Below, piece by piece: positions 35,799 through 44,884 of a DNA stretch of 64,000 bases (its first letter is position 1; every line of letters starts with the position of its first letter). The notes beneath the pieces were generated by a model, which saw only the letters and a program-made list of their open reading frames with translations, had not been told where the DNA came from and did no database searches. A program made the translations under genes and the position numbers. Source of the DNA: Perlabentimonas sp041656735. GTDB taxonomy: Bacteria > Bacteroidota > Bacteroidia > Bacteroidales > Tenuifilaceae. Where the stretch lies: assembly GCA_041656735.1 (NCBI GenBank), contig JBBACY010000010.1, forward strand, positions 1 through 64,000, given 5' to 3'.

Positions 35799-36743
35799 TT
35801 ATTCGGTTTTCGATTTCGCTTTGGCAATTCGCTCCATTAGCGCAATGAGAAGATAACCTGTAATTCCTAAAAATATTGCAAAACCAACCTCTAAGGTTAG
35901 TGCATTTGGAACAAAGAGATCATATCCCTGCACAATTTTAGCACCTTCTTTCAAAACAAATTCTCCCATGCTATCAACACGGTAAATTTCGTTTTTCCAT
36001 GGCCATAAAATACTTAACGAACCTAGTATAAAACCGGTTAATAATGCAACGGTTTGGTTTTCGTACTTTTTATAAACCCACGAGAGGCCATGAGAAAGAA
36101 CTAAAATACCTGCCACTCCACCAATTACTACAGGTAAAAGTACGGCAAAATCGGCATGGTTAACGGCATCTATCATTACAAGTTCATAATTACCCATCAG
36201 CACCAGAACGAACGAACCCGAAAGTCCTGGTAAAATCATACTCGAAACAGCTACGGCTCCACAAATAAGAAGGTAAACAAACGAGTCGTTTTGCGTTGCT
36301 GGGGTAAGAAACGAAACCATTACAGCTATTGCTGCCCCAATAATAAAGGTTACTGCTACGCTCAAACTCCATTTTGAAATTGTTTTACCTACGTAATACA
36401 CCGAGGCTAAAATTAAGCCAAAAAAGAAAGCCCAAATATATACTGGGTAAGAGTCAAAAAGAAACTTTAGTATGCGAGCGAAACTCACAATACCAATTAG
36501 CATACCAAACCCAAGGGATAGAATAAAATATAAATCGACGTATTTAAATAACTCCTTGAAGCGCCCCTTAAAAAGCAACTTAAGGGCATGGGTATCAAAA
36601 GATTTTATTGCATTAATAATGCGTTCAAATATTCCGGTAATAAGCGCGACGGTTCCTCCTGAAACGCCAGGAATAACGTTAGCAGCACCCATTCCGAGTC
36701 CTTTTAAAGAGTAACTAAGGTGGGTTAATAAAAATTTCTTCAT
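35799..36743 (-). CDS. popT: DUF368 membrane protein, PopT-type lipid carrier transporter
   Basis: A 314-residue protein with about nine hydrophobic helices. It shows the two DUF368 half motifs: GLGMGAANVIPGVSGGTVALITG near the N-terminus and SSMILPGLSGSFVLVLMGNY in the second half. DUF368 proteins such as PopT have been shown to recycle undecaprenyl phosphate across the membrane for cell-wall synthesis. The C-terminus is short and basic. It lies just downstream of the ComA-like gene, with a 42-bp gap. Confidence 0.85.
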   Translation of the reverse strand: MKKFLLTHLSYSLKGLGMGAANVIPGVSGGTVALITGIFERIINAIKSFDTHALKLLFKGRFKELFKYVDLYFILSLGFGMLIGIVSFARILKFLFDSYPVYIWAFFFGLILASVYYVGKTISKWSLSVAVTFIIGAAIAVMVSFLTPATQNDSFVYLLICGAVAVSSMILPGLSGSFVLVLMGNYELVMIDAVNHADFAVLLPVVIGGVAGILVLSHGLSWVYKKYENQTVALLTGFILGSLSILWPWKNEIYRVDSMGEFVLKEGAKIVQGYDLFVPNALTLEVGFAIFLGITGYLLIALMERIAKAKSKTE

Positions 36744-36785
36744 AAAATAGGAATGTGAGGTTAACCTGCGGAGAAATGGAACAAT

Positions 36786-37547
36786 CTACTTTTTCAGGAA
36801 CTTAAAAAAAGTATCGCCTCGTAGCCCTATGCGTAAAGTTTCTAGAGCAATTACCTCATTTGGGGCAATGTTTCCAAGGTTAACATTAGCATCTAAAAGA
36901 TTAACAAACATGGCTTGCTGGTTCTTTATTGGCGCCTCCCAGAGCACATCGTCAATACTAATATTGCTCATTATTTGCTCTATTAACTCGCTGTTGGCGC
37001 TATGGTCTGAATTATAGATGCCAATGTTACCGCCCTCGCGTGCCTCAGCAATCACTTTCCATGAACCGGCCTGTAGCTCGTTTTTCATCATTCTCACCCA
37101 ATCTTCATTGGGAATAATAACATCAGCCTGTTTTGATCCAACCTCTGATATTACGGTTACCTGTTGCGACAGTTTAGCAATATACTCGCATTTTTTTTCG
37201 TGCGGCATTTCGAGTGTGCCATCTGACACCTCAGCCAAATCAAGTTTTAATGTATCGAGCAATTTCCTAAACTCATCAAACATATTGCGAGCAATAAAAG
37301 CTTCAAAAAGTGTTCCCCCAAGGTAAGGCTTAATGGCATTCTGTTTAAGAACTGCTATTTTATCTTTGATGTTGGGGGTAACCATTGCCGTTCCGAATCC
37401 AAATTTCACCATATCAACATACTGACCTGATACGCTAATCATATTTTCGAGTTCGCGAATACTCAGCCCTTTATCCATAACCATGGTTAAACCATTATTA
37501 CGGGGTTTTGCGTCCCTAATAGGTAAGTCGGGTAATAGTTGTAGCAT
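36786..37547 (-). CDS. Phosphosulfolactate synthase (ComA-like)
   Basis: A 253-residue (beta/alpha)8 protein of the ComA family. Seen are GLTMVMDKGLSIRELENMI, DMVKFGFGTAMVT, PYLGGTLFEAFIARN, DLAEVSDGTLEMPHEKK, VISEVGSKQ and KVIAEAREGGNIGIYN. ComA adds sulfite to phosphoenolpyruvate, the first step of coenzyme M and sulfolactate synthesis. Bacteroidota do not make coenzyme M, so the product is more likely sulfolactate or a precursor of another sulfonate; that is inference. No ComB or ComC gene lies next to it. Length matches the family. Confidence 0.82.
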   Translation of the reverse strand: MLQLLPDLPIRDAKPRNNGLTMVMDKGLSIRELENMISVSGQYVDMVKFGFGTAMVTPNIKDKIAVLKQNAIKPYLGGTLFEAFIARNMFDEFRKLLDTLKLDLAEVSDGTLEMPHEKKCEYIAKLSQQVTVISEVGSKQADVIIPNEDWVRMMKNELQAGSWKVIAEAREGGNIGIYNSDHSANSELIEQIMSNISIDDVLWEAPIKNQQAMFVNLLDANVNLGNIAPNEVIALETLRIGLRGDTFFKFLKK

Positions 37548-37570
37548 TGTAATTATTTTAGTGGTGGAGT

Positions 37571-38971
37571 TTATATCGACTTAAGCTGAAGAATGAACTT
37601 TGGGTCGTCGATAATGGAAACAACGGCTAAAAACTCTTCAACAGTAAATACGTTTATTTTTTTGGCCTGCTTAAGTAAGGTGAGCGCTACCTTCGTTTTT
37701 CCTTGGAGGTAAAGTGCGGCAGCAAAAAGAATTTTAATGGCAGCGTTAGAAACGAATTTTTCGGCAATTTCGTAGTATAGTTCTTCAACAGCTGTAAATT
37801 TTTCTTCGAAAAGCAAAAGCTCAATCATCCCAATATAGGCATCAACCTCATCGGCATTAAGGTTTGTAGCCTCCTTATATGCCTCCATGGCTTCTAAATC
37901 AGAGCCCATCTCAAAATACACCTTGGCAAGGCCCAACCAGTAATCATAATTGTCGAATTCAATATCTATGGCTTTTTTTATTTGCTCTAGGGCAAAGGGA
38001 AAATTCTCTTTTTTAAGATGAACAATGCCAATTCCAAAAAGGGCGTCGGAAAACAGGGAGTCAATCTCTAAGCATTTATCATATGACTCGAGAGCCTTAT
38101 CGAAGAATCCCAACTTCTCGTTACACTCGCCTATTGATGCATAAATTCGTGGGTTCTCAGGTTCAAAAGCAATCAGTTCAGAAAATGCTTTTTCAGCATC
38201 GGCATATTTCTCAATGGTTGCGTACGTATTTGCCAAATTATGAATTGCTGAGGTATTACTGGGGTCAATGGCCAAAGCAAAACCGTAAGCCTCAAGGGCC
38301 TTAGAAAAGTCGGCATTTCGAGTATGAACAATTCCTAAATTATACCATACGCTCGATGAAAAAGGGTTAAGATCGAGGTACTTATTGTAGAAATCTTCAC
38401 TTTTAGAGAGTTCGCCAAGTCGTTCGTAACTATAGCCTAACTCGAACAGTATATTAAGCGAATCTTTTGTAATACTATATCCATATAATAAATATCTAAG
38501 GGCATAGTTAATCTCTTCTATATCCTGATACAGGGAAGCTATCCGATACAAAAGATCGACCTTGTCATCCGAATAATTATTTGTAGCGTACCAAAAAGAT
38601 TCGTGCGCACTATTTAAATCACCTAAAGCAAGGTGTGTTTGCCCCTTTAAAAAGTGCAACTCCCCATTCTCAGGCTCAATTTTTACGAGAAGGTTTAATA
38701 TTTCAAGAGCTTCGATAAACTTAGCGTCCATAATTAGCAACTCTACCTTCTTAAGTTGTATCTCCGATGAGTAGGGATGCATACTAAATGCAATATCAAC
38801 CGCCTGCGAAGCGCCTTGTGAGTCTTCGGAGTTTAGATAGTACTCAATAATGTTTTCAAAATCAACAACATCAAAAAAGAAATTACGGTTATGCTTAAGC
38901 ATATCCTCATACCTTTGTACTATCTCCATTGTTTCATCGGAACCGTAAAAGAATTCGTTTTCTTCTCTCAT
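37571..38971 (-). CDS. Tetratricopeptide-repeat protein
   Basis: A roughly 466-residue protein made almost entirely of TPR units. Clear repeats include EPENGELHFLKGQTHLALGDLNSAHESF, NPFSSSVWYNLGIVHTRNADFSKALEAYGFALAIDP, NTSAIHNLANTYATIEKYADAEKAF and DSLFSDALFGIGIVHLKKENFPFALEQIKKAI. There is no signal peptide, so it is probably a cytoplasmic scaffold. The start MREENEFFYGSDE at 38971 is preferred to an ATG nine codons upstream. It precedes the ComA-like and popT genes on the same strand, with 23 bp before the former. Confidence 0.88.
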   Translation of the reverse strand: MREENEFFYGSDETMEIVQRYEDMLKHNRNFFFDVVDFENIIEYYLNSEDSQGASQAVDIAFSMHPYSSEIQLKKVELLIMDAKFIEALEILNLLVKIEPENGELHFLKGQTHLALGDLNSAHESFWYATNNYSDDKVDLLYRIASLYQDIEEINYALRYLLYGYSITKDSLNILFELGYSYERLGELSKSEDFYNKYLDLNPFSSSVWYNLGIVHTRNADFSKALEAYGFALAIDPSNTSAIHNLANTYATIEKYADAEKAFSELIAFEPENPRIYASIGECNEKLGFFDKALESYDKCLEIDSLFSDALFGIGIVHLKKENFPFALEQIKKAIDIEFDNYDYWLGLAKVYFEMGSDLEAMEAYKEATNLNADEVDAYIGMIELLLFEEKFTAVEELYYEIAEKFVSNAAIKILFAAALYLQGKTKVALTLLKQAKKINVFTVEEFLAVVSIIDDPKFILQLKSI

Positions 38972-39290
38972 AGAAAAACAATATACTTTAAGGGGCAAAT
39001 TTACTAATAATTACTAGGAAACAAGAAGCATATGGTTTAAATGATATTAACAAGGTGCGAAACATATTAACAATCCTTTGCAGAAAATATTAAATCATAA
39101 AACACATATGTTTCTGCCTTAACATATTGCCGCTACGCCTTGTTCAACTTTAATGAAGGCTAAAAAGACTTTATAAGCAGATGGTAAGACACCTTCGCTT
39201 CATTTTTCAGCCTTGCAGTTAAAAAAAATAACCCTAAATCCTTATTACTAAGGATTTAGGGTTGTTGGAATAGTTTTCAGAAAAGAATAT
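38972..39290. other. Intergenic region
   Basis: No gene. Contains the terminator of the iorAB operon near its right end; the remainder is AT-rich, with no -33/-7 pair for the TPR gene that I trust. Confidence 0.5.
39222..39262 (-). terminator. Terminator of the iorAB operon
   Basis: On the minus strand AACCCTAAATCCTT and AAGGATTTAGGGTT form a 14-bp stem, followed by TATTTTTTTT. Confidence 0.88.
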
Positions 39291-39875
39291 TTACTTCATA
39301 TATTCTTGTGAGAATTCGCGGCCAGCCCTAAGCGCTTTTATATTTACCTCAACCACCTCGGCACCCTTGCTTCCGAAGAGTTTACGAACGCCATCTTCAA
39401 GATCGCTAAACTCGATATCGATAAAAGGCGAAGCAGCACCAAGCATTACAATATTCGACGACCTTGACGAACCAACCTCCTTGGCAATAGCGTCGGCATC
39501 AAGAGCGATGTGGTTTTTAATCTTTTTAACCTCTTTCATAATCCCCTCTACCTCGGGATAATTGGGAATGTTATCAAAAGGAGTAGTATTGGTCACTAAC
39601 CAGCCTTTTGGGCTTAGGTAGGGTAAATACCGAAGACCCTCCATAGGCTCAACCGACAGAATAAGATCGGCTTTACCGTGTGAAATAAGGTCCGAGGAAA
39701 TTGGTTTATCCGAAAGCCTTAGGTTCGACTGAACGTCGCCACCACGCTGGCTCATACCATGAACCTCGGCTTGCTTAATGTATAGGTTGCTTTTTACGGC
39801 TGCTAATCCGATGCCAGCAGCAATGGTAAGTATGCCTTGTCCGCCAACCCCTGCAAGTATAATATCTGTTTTCAT
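39291..39875 (-). CDS. iorB: Indolepyruvate:ferredoxin oxidoreductase, beta subunit
   Basis: A 194-residue gamma-type domain of 2-oxoacid:ferredoxin oxidoreductases. The hallmark GVGGQGILTIAAGIGLAA (9-26) and AEVHGMSQRGGDVQSNLRLS (37-56) are present. With IorA it oxidatively decarboxylates aryl pyruvates (from Trp, Phe, Tyr) to aryl-acetyl-CoA and reduced ferredoxin, or runs in reverse. It lies 27 bp after iorA in one operon with a strong terminator. Confidence 0.93.
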   Translation of the reverse strand: MKTDIILAGVGGQGILTIAAGIGLAAVKSNLYIKQAEVHGMSQRGGDVQSNLRLSDKPISSDLISHGKADLILSVEPMEGLRYLPYLSPKGWLVTNTTPFDNIPNYPEVEGIMKEVKKIKNHIALDADAIAKEVGSSRSSNIVMLGAASPFIDIEFSDLEDGVRKLFGSKGAEVVEVNIKALRAGREFSQEYMK

Positions 39876-39902
39876 AATTGTTTCGTTTAATCTATAAAGT
39901 AA

Positions 39903-41516
39903 TTACTTTTTATCAGCAGCCTTTCTTTCGTTTTTCTTCCTACGGGCAAAGGTTTGAATACACTCGCGCTGTGGTATAATTACCGAAACCCCTTGGTAGG
40001 CTAACTCTTTTTTCATAACAGCCACATTCTCTTCATGGTACTTTTTTAGCGGTGTAAGAACGTGAATATGGTCCGGATCAACACCAATACCTTTACAGAT
40101 ATTAACAATTCGTCCGAGTGCTGCAGAGTCCTGTCCACCTGTCATACCAGTGGTGGAGTTGTCTGAAATAATTACCGTAATAGGTGCATTGACATTAACT
40201 GCATCGAGCAAGCCCGTCATACCGCTATGGGTAAAGGTTGAGTCGCCAATAACAGCTACAGCAGGAACCAATCCAGCATCGGCAGCACCTATTGCCATAG
40301 TTATTGACGCACCCATGTCAACAGTAGAGTTAATAGCATTAAATGGAGGCAGTGCGCCAAGGGTGTAGCAACCTATATCGGCAAATACTCGACCTGTACC
40401 ATACTCTTTTATAGCTTCGTTCAAATCGGTATAAACATCGCGGTGGCCACATCCAACACATAATGATGGTGGGCGATTTTTAACTATTTCAGGAATAGGC
40501 ATACCTTCCGTTACCTCCATACCTAGAGCCCTTGCAACAATCGCTGGGTTCAATTCTCCGTCGCGAGGCACTGTGCCATCTAAACGGCCATGAACTGGTT
40601 TACCCGTGTTAAGGAAACCTTTTACCATCTCCTCAATTAATGGGTAGCCATCTTCAAGAACTAGAATTTCATCGCACTGCTCGTATAGTTCACGTACCTG
40701 TTTTGGTGGTAATGGATATTGAGTTAGCTTAAGTATATGATACTGGTCACTTTTGTCGCCAATATTTTCCATTAGGTAGTTATAGGCTATACCAGCAGCA
40801 ATAATGCCTAAACGATTACTTTTCCCTTTGGTGAGCACGTTAAATTCCGACTCTTCGGCCAAGGTATCCATTAATGGCAGGGTGCTAAGCAATTTTTTGT
40901 AGTTAACCCTTGCAATGGCTGGTAGCAAAACAAACTGGCGTGGGTTAGTAGGCAACTTTATCTCGTTTTGAGCAGTAACGGCTTTGCGCACTACACCTGA
41001 TCTGGAGTGAGCCAAACGGGTAGTAATCCTAATCATTACGGGTACATTTACTCTTTCCGAAAGGGCAAAGGCACTGTACGCCATATCGTAAGCTTCCTGC
41101 TGATTTGACGGCTCGAGAATTGGAATCATTGCAAATTTTGCATAAAACCTTGAGTCCTGCTCGTTTTGTGATGAGTGCATAGAAGGGTCGTCGCCAACAA
41201 CTACAACCAATCCACCGTTTACACCAGTAATTGAAGCGTTAAGAAAGGGGTCGGCAGCCACGTTTAGTCCCACATGTTTGAAACAAACCATAGCACGCTT
41301 ACCTGCGTAAGACATGCCTAATGATGACTCCATGGCTGTTTTCTCGTTGGCAGACCATTTACGGTGTATGTTAAGCTCTACTGCTTGCTTTGAGGCCTGC
41401 ACGTACTCCATAATTTCAGTTGAAGGCGTACCAGGATAGGCGTAAACACCAGACATCCCTGCGTCAATTGCTCCTTGTGCAATTGCTTCATCGCCTAATA
41501 AAAGAAGTTTATCCAT
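39903..41516 (-). CDS. iorA: Indolepyruvate:ferredoxin oxidoreductase, alpha subunit
   Basis: A 537-residue thiamine-diphosphate enzyme. The pyrimidine-binding part is GVYAYPGTPSTEI through FKHVGLNVAADP. The TPP part shows PSLCVGCGHRDVYTDLNEAI (Cys352, Cys355), GCYTLGALPPF and IGDSTFTHSGMTGLLDAVN. Archaeal IorA ends in a two-cluster ferredoxin domain; here the protein stops at QRECIQTFARRKKNERKAADKK with one Cys, so that domain is missing. A -7 box TACTTTTG at 41596-41589 (minus) is the likely promoter. Confidence 0.93.
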   Translation of the reverse strand: MDKLLLLGDEAIAQGAIDAGMSGVYAYPGTPSTEIMEYVQASKQAVELNIHRKWSANEKTAMESSLGMSYAGKRAMVCFKHVGLNVAADPFLNASITGVNGGLVVVVGDDPSMHSSQNEQDSRFYAKFAMIPILEPSNQQEAYDMAYSAFALSERVNVPVMIRITTRLAHSRSGVVRKAVTAQNEIKLPTNPRQFVLLPAIARVNYKKLLSTLPLMDTLAEESEFNVLTKGKSNRLGIIAAGIAYNYLMENIGDKSDQYHILKLTQYPLPPKQVRELYEQCDEILVLEDGYPLIEEMVKGFLNTGKPVHGRLDGTVPRDGELNPAIVARALGMEVTEGMPIPEIVKNRPPSLCVGCGHRDVYTDLNEAIKEYGTGRVFADIGCYTLGALPPFNAINSTVDMGASITMAIGAADAGLVPAVAVIGDSTFTHSGMTGLLDAVNVNAPITVIISDNSTTGMTGGQDSAALGRIVNICKGIGVDPDHIHVLTPLKKYHEENVAVMKKELAYQGVSVIIPQRECIQTFARRKKNERKAADKK

Positions 41517-41650
41517 ACTTAATAGTTTTATAGAAAATGGAAGTTATTGTTTATTCAAATAGATTGACTTAATCAGAAATATTGGAAGCAAAAGTATTAA
41601 AATAATCACATAATTACAACCAAAACTTGAAATTTAGCTGTATTATGAAA

Positions 41651-42067
41651 CTAAGCAATAATGGTGGCAATAATTTTTCGAGCCCCGCCCCTATTACGAA
41701 ATTCGCAAAGATAGACACCCTGCCACGTGCCCAAAGCTAACTGCCCGTTACTTATTGGAATGGTAACGTTAAAGCCTACAATTGATGCTTTTATGTGTGC
41801 GGGAAGATCATTATTGCCTTCGAGCGTATGCCGATACCAAGGTTGTTTTTCGGGCACAAACTTATCGAAGAACTCATTAAAATCGGCTCTAACGGTGGGG
41901 TCGGCATTTTCATTAATTGTTAACCCTGCCGAAGTGTGCTGTATAAAAAGATTTAACAATCCAACGGAGGGTAGCGTAGGAAGCTTAGCCGTAATTTCGT
42001 TTGTTACTAGGTGAATGCCCCTTGGATAAGGGGACAGTTTTATTTCGATACAAGTACTTTGACTCAC
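41651..42067 (-). CDS. YjbQ/UPF0047 family protein (copy 1)
   Basis: A 138-residue protein of the YjbQ family, with HTSAGLTINENADPTVRADFNEF (conserved His and acidic cluster) and ISNGQLALGTWQGVYLCEFR. Some members show weak thiamine-phosphate synthase activity; the natural role is unsure. It seems to start with GTG (42067-42065), which shares one base with the stop codon of the upstream phosphatase-like gene (TAGTG), a tight translational coupling. A paralogue lies at 46965. Confidence 0.88.
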   Translation of the reverse strand: MSQSTCIEIKLSPYPRGIHLVTNEITAKLPTLPSVGLLNLFIQHTSAGLTINENADPTVRADFNEFFDKFVPEKQPWYRHTLEGNNDLPAHIKASIVGFNVTIPISNGQLALGTWQGVYLCEFRNRGGARKIIATIIA

Positions 42068-42492
42068 TACATTAATGGCTTTATCTTTTGATGGATAAAA
42101 TCAAAACAAAAATTCTCCAGCTCGTCGCGCAGTTTTGCATAGGCTTCCTTTTTCGCATCCTCTTCTAATTCGAGCAGAGTAACATCAGGAAAAGGGTATT
42201 CGTAAACCCGTGGGTTACCTTTAAAAACGGGTAATACCTGCTTTATATCGTCAGACAGGACTATCACATACCGATACTCATTATCAACAACCTGGTTAAC
42301 TCCTTTTGCTTGATGCGCTGAGATATCAATAATTGCATCGGACATAGCGCTTGCTGCATAAAGGTCAAGCTGAGTTGGCATAACCCCTGCACTATCAACT
42401 TGTACTTCGCCACGACCGTAGTAGTTTAGCCATCCTTCGGCCATTTGCGAGCGACATGAATTTTGTTGGGAAACAACGAGTATTCTTTTCAT
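42067..42492 (-). CDS. Arsenate-reductase-like low-Mr phosphatase with Cys-to-Ser P-loop
   Basis: A 141-residue protein of the low-molecular-weight phosphatase/ArsC fold. The family P-loop C-x5-R-S reads SQQNSCRS (residues 8-15): the position of the nucleophilic cysteine is Ser8, encoded TCC, while Cys13, Arg14 and Ser15 are kept. QMAEGWLNYY and VDSAGVMP follow as in ArsC, and YPFPDV replaces the usual DP-containing loop. Without the nucleophile, ordinary phosphatase or arsenate-reductase activity is not expected, so it may be a binding protein or use Cys13. Coupled to the YjbQ gene. Confidence 0.8.
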   Translation of the reverse strand: MKRILVVSQQNSCRSQMAEGWLNYYGRGEVQVDSAGVMPTQLDLYAASAMSDAIIDISAHQAKGVNQVVDNEYRYVIVLSDDIKQVLPVFKGNPRVYEYPFPDVTLLELEEDAKKEAYAKLRDELENFCFDFIHQKIKPLM

Positions 42493-42564
42493 AAACTATA
42501 TTCTTTTGTTATTGATAAATGTAGTAAAAATTTACTTTATCAAATATATATATTCAATAAAAAA

Positions 42565-42600
42565 CAAACAAGCCAAACCTCATAAGGTTTGGCTTGTTTA
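42565..42600 (-). terminator. Terminator of the oligopeptidase gene
   Basis: AACAAGCCAAACCT and AGGTTTGGCTTGTT form a 14-bp stem, followed on the minus strand by TGTTTTTTATT. Confidence 0.88.
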
Positions 42601-42622
42601 ACATATATTATACTATACCTCT

Positions 42623-44740
42623 CTACTTATTAATATTCAAAAGTTTAAACATAAAAGCGTACTCATATGCAACTTCATGAAGTGATTTAAATCTGCCCGA
42701 GGCTCCACCGTGTCCTGCATCCATATCAATTTTAAACAGTAAAATATTATCATCTGTTTTTACATCACGGAGTTTAGCCACCCATTTTGCGGGTTCAAAG
42801 TACTGTACCTGCGAATCATGATACCCTGTTGTTACTAGCATATTGGGGTAATTTTGCGCTTTTACCTGATCGTATGGAGAGTACAATTTCATATATTGAT
42901 AATAAACAGAATCATTGGGATTGCCCCATTCATCGTACTCACCAGTTGTAAGGGGTATAGATGTATCGAGCATTGAAGTAACCACATCAACAAAAGGTAC
43001 TTGAGCAATTACACCCTTATACAAATCGGGGCGCATATTAACTACGGCACCCATAAGTAAACCACCAGCGCTGCCGCCCATGGCAAAAAGTTTAGTGGCA
43101 TTCGTGTACTTATTGTCTATAAGGTATTGAGAGCAATCGATAAAGTCGGTAAAAGTATTTATCTTATTAAGCAGTTTTCCATCTTCATACCATTCGCGGC
43201 CTAGCTCTTCGCCACCCCTTATGTGTGCTATGGCATAAACAAACCCTCTATCAAGCAGGCTTAAGCGTGCCGAGCTAAAATATGGATCCATTGACATTCC
43301 GTAAGAACCGTATGCATATAGTAAGGTGGGATTATCCCCATTAAGCTCAAGCCCCTTGCGATAAACTAACGACAAAGGGATACGCTTACCATCACTAGCC
43401 GTTACCCAAAAACGTTTCGTTTCGTAATTTTCAGGTGCAAAATCGCCAAGCACCTCGGTTTGCTTAAGCAGCTCTTTTGTTCGGGTTTCCATATTGTAAT
43501 CGAACGTAGAGAATGGTGTGGTTAACGATGTGTATGCGAACCTAAGTAGCGGGGTATCGAACTCGGGATTAATAGAAATCCAGGCGCTATATGCCTCCTC
43601 GCCAAAATTCAGGTAATGCTCATCGTTGGTTTGCTGGTTTATAATACGTAGCTGCTGGAGTCCCTCTTTTCGCTCATCCACAACCAAATAGTTTTTAAAC
43701 ACCTCAACACCCGAAAGGAGAACATCGTTACGATGGGGTATTACTTCTTTCCAATACTTCTTTTCGGTTTTGTTAACCGACGTTTCCATTAATCTAAAGT
43801 TTTTGGCGTTAAAGTTTGTAACAATATAAAACTTATCGCCAAAATGTGTTACCGAGTACTCTAACCCTTTTTCGCGGGGTTGTACAACATTTAGCCCACC
43901 GTGTGGATTATCGGCATTTAGGTAATTATATTCGGTGGACAGCGTGCTACCCGACCCCACAAAAATATACTGATGCGATTTTGACTTGTAAACAAAAGCG
44001 CTAAAAGTTTCATCGTTCTCCTCGTAAATAAGTTCGTCTTTTACAGAACTCTCATTCTCTATGCTATGCCTATAAACCCTATGCGGACGAAGAGCCTCAT
44101 CTTTAACAGTGTAGAACACCGTTTTATTGTCGTTTGCCCAGGCCACCGAACCCGTTGTATTTGGAATAACGCTGTTAAGCATCTCACCCGTTTCTAAATT
44201 TTTAAAGTATACCGTGTACTGTCTGCGGCTAACGGAATCGACTCCAAAAGCTACAATTTTATTGTTTATTGATACGTTAACACCCTGGATTGAATAGTAT
44301 GCAAACCCCTCGGCCATTTTATTTACATCGAGCATTATCTCTTCGGCATTGCTAAGCGCATCCTTTTTTCTACAGTAAATTGGGTACTCTTTCCCCTCTT
44401 CGTATCGAGAATAGTAGAAATAGCCGTTTTCAAAATACGGAACCGACTCATCTTGCTCCTTAATACGTCCTTTTATTTCTAAGAAAAGTGATTCTTGCAA
44501 TCTTTCAGTACCCTTCATCACGCTGCTGGCATATTCATTTTCTGCATTGAGGTAATCTATAACCTCCTTGGTATCTCGTTCATTCATCCAGTAGTATGGG
44601 TCAACACGGGTATCACCGTGCATTACTAAATCCTTAGGGATTTTTGTTGCTATAGGTGCAGAAGGTTCAGTTTTGCAACCTATAAGAAGTTGTGATCCAA
44701 TCATTATTGAAAAAATGAATATTTTAATTTTCGAGGTCAT
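42623..44740 (-). CDS. S9 prolyl oligopeptidase family (oligopeptidase B-like)
   Basis: A 705-residue serine peptidase. The signal peptide carries a lipobox (LLIGC, Cys22). A beta-propeller follows, starting DPYYWMNERD, and the alpha/beta-hydrolase domain shows PTLLYAYGSYGMS, IAHIRGGEELGREWYEDGK, the nucleophile motif GGSAGGLL (near 555) and HGGASGR (catalytic His, near 680). It resembles oligopeptidase B, which cuts short peptides after basic residues. The lipobox places it in the envelope. A -7 box TACCTTTG lies at 44801-44794 (minus). Confidence 0.9.
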   Translation of the reverse strand: MTSKIKIFIFSIMIGSQLLIGCKTEPSAPIATKIPKDLVMHGDTRVDPYYWMNERDTKEVIDYLNAENEYASSVMKGTERLQESLFLEIKGRIKEQDESVPYFENGYFYYSRYEEGKEYPIYCRKKDALSNAEEIMLDVNKMAEGFAYYSIQGVNVSINNKIVAFGVDSVSRRQYTVYFKNLETGEMLNSVIPNTTGSVAWANDNKTVFYTVKDEALRPHRVYRHSIENESSVKDELIYEENDETFSAFVYKSKSHQYIFVGSGSTLSTEYNYLNADNPHGGLNVVQPREKGLEYSVTHFGDKFYIVTNFNAKNFRLMETSVNKTEKKYWKEVIPHRNDVLLSGVEVFKNYLVVDERKEGLQQLRIINQQTNDEHYLNFGEEAYSAWISINPEFDTPLLRFAYTSLTTPFSTFDYNMETRTKELLKQTEVLGDFAPENYETKRFWVTASDGKRIPLSLVYRKGLELNGDNPTLLYAYGSYGMSMDPYFSSARLSLLDRGFVYAIAHIRGGEELGREWYEDGKLLNKINTFTDFIDCSQYLIDNKYTNATKLFAMGGSAGGLLMGAVVNMRPDLYKGVIAQVPFVDVVTSMLDTSIPLTTGEYDEWGNPNDSVYYQYMKLYSPYDQVKAQNYPNMLVTTGYHDSQVQYFEPAKWVAKLRDVKTDDNILLFKIDMDAGHGGASGRFKSLHEVAYEYAFMFKLLNINK

Positions 44741-44884
44741 AGGTCTAGTGTTTTTTGTTAGGGAATTTTCGATAATTTTTACGAATTGCTAATCAAAGGT
44801 ATTAAAAAACAAACACGAACTAAACATCAGGCTCATCATTTTGTTCTTTTGTTGTATCTTTATTTTGAACTGTTACTAAAAATT

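Noticed and set aside
44786..44884. Longer N-terminus for the TlpA-like protein
   Set aside because: It would place 33 basic and aromatic residues before the lipoprotein signal peptide, which would not function.
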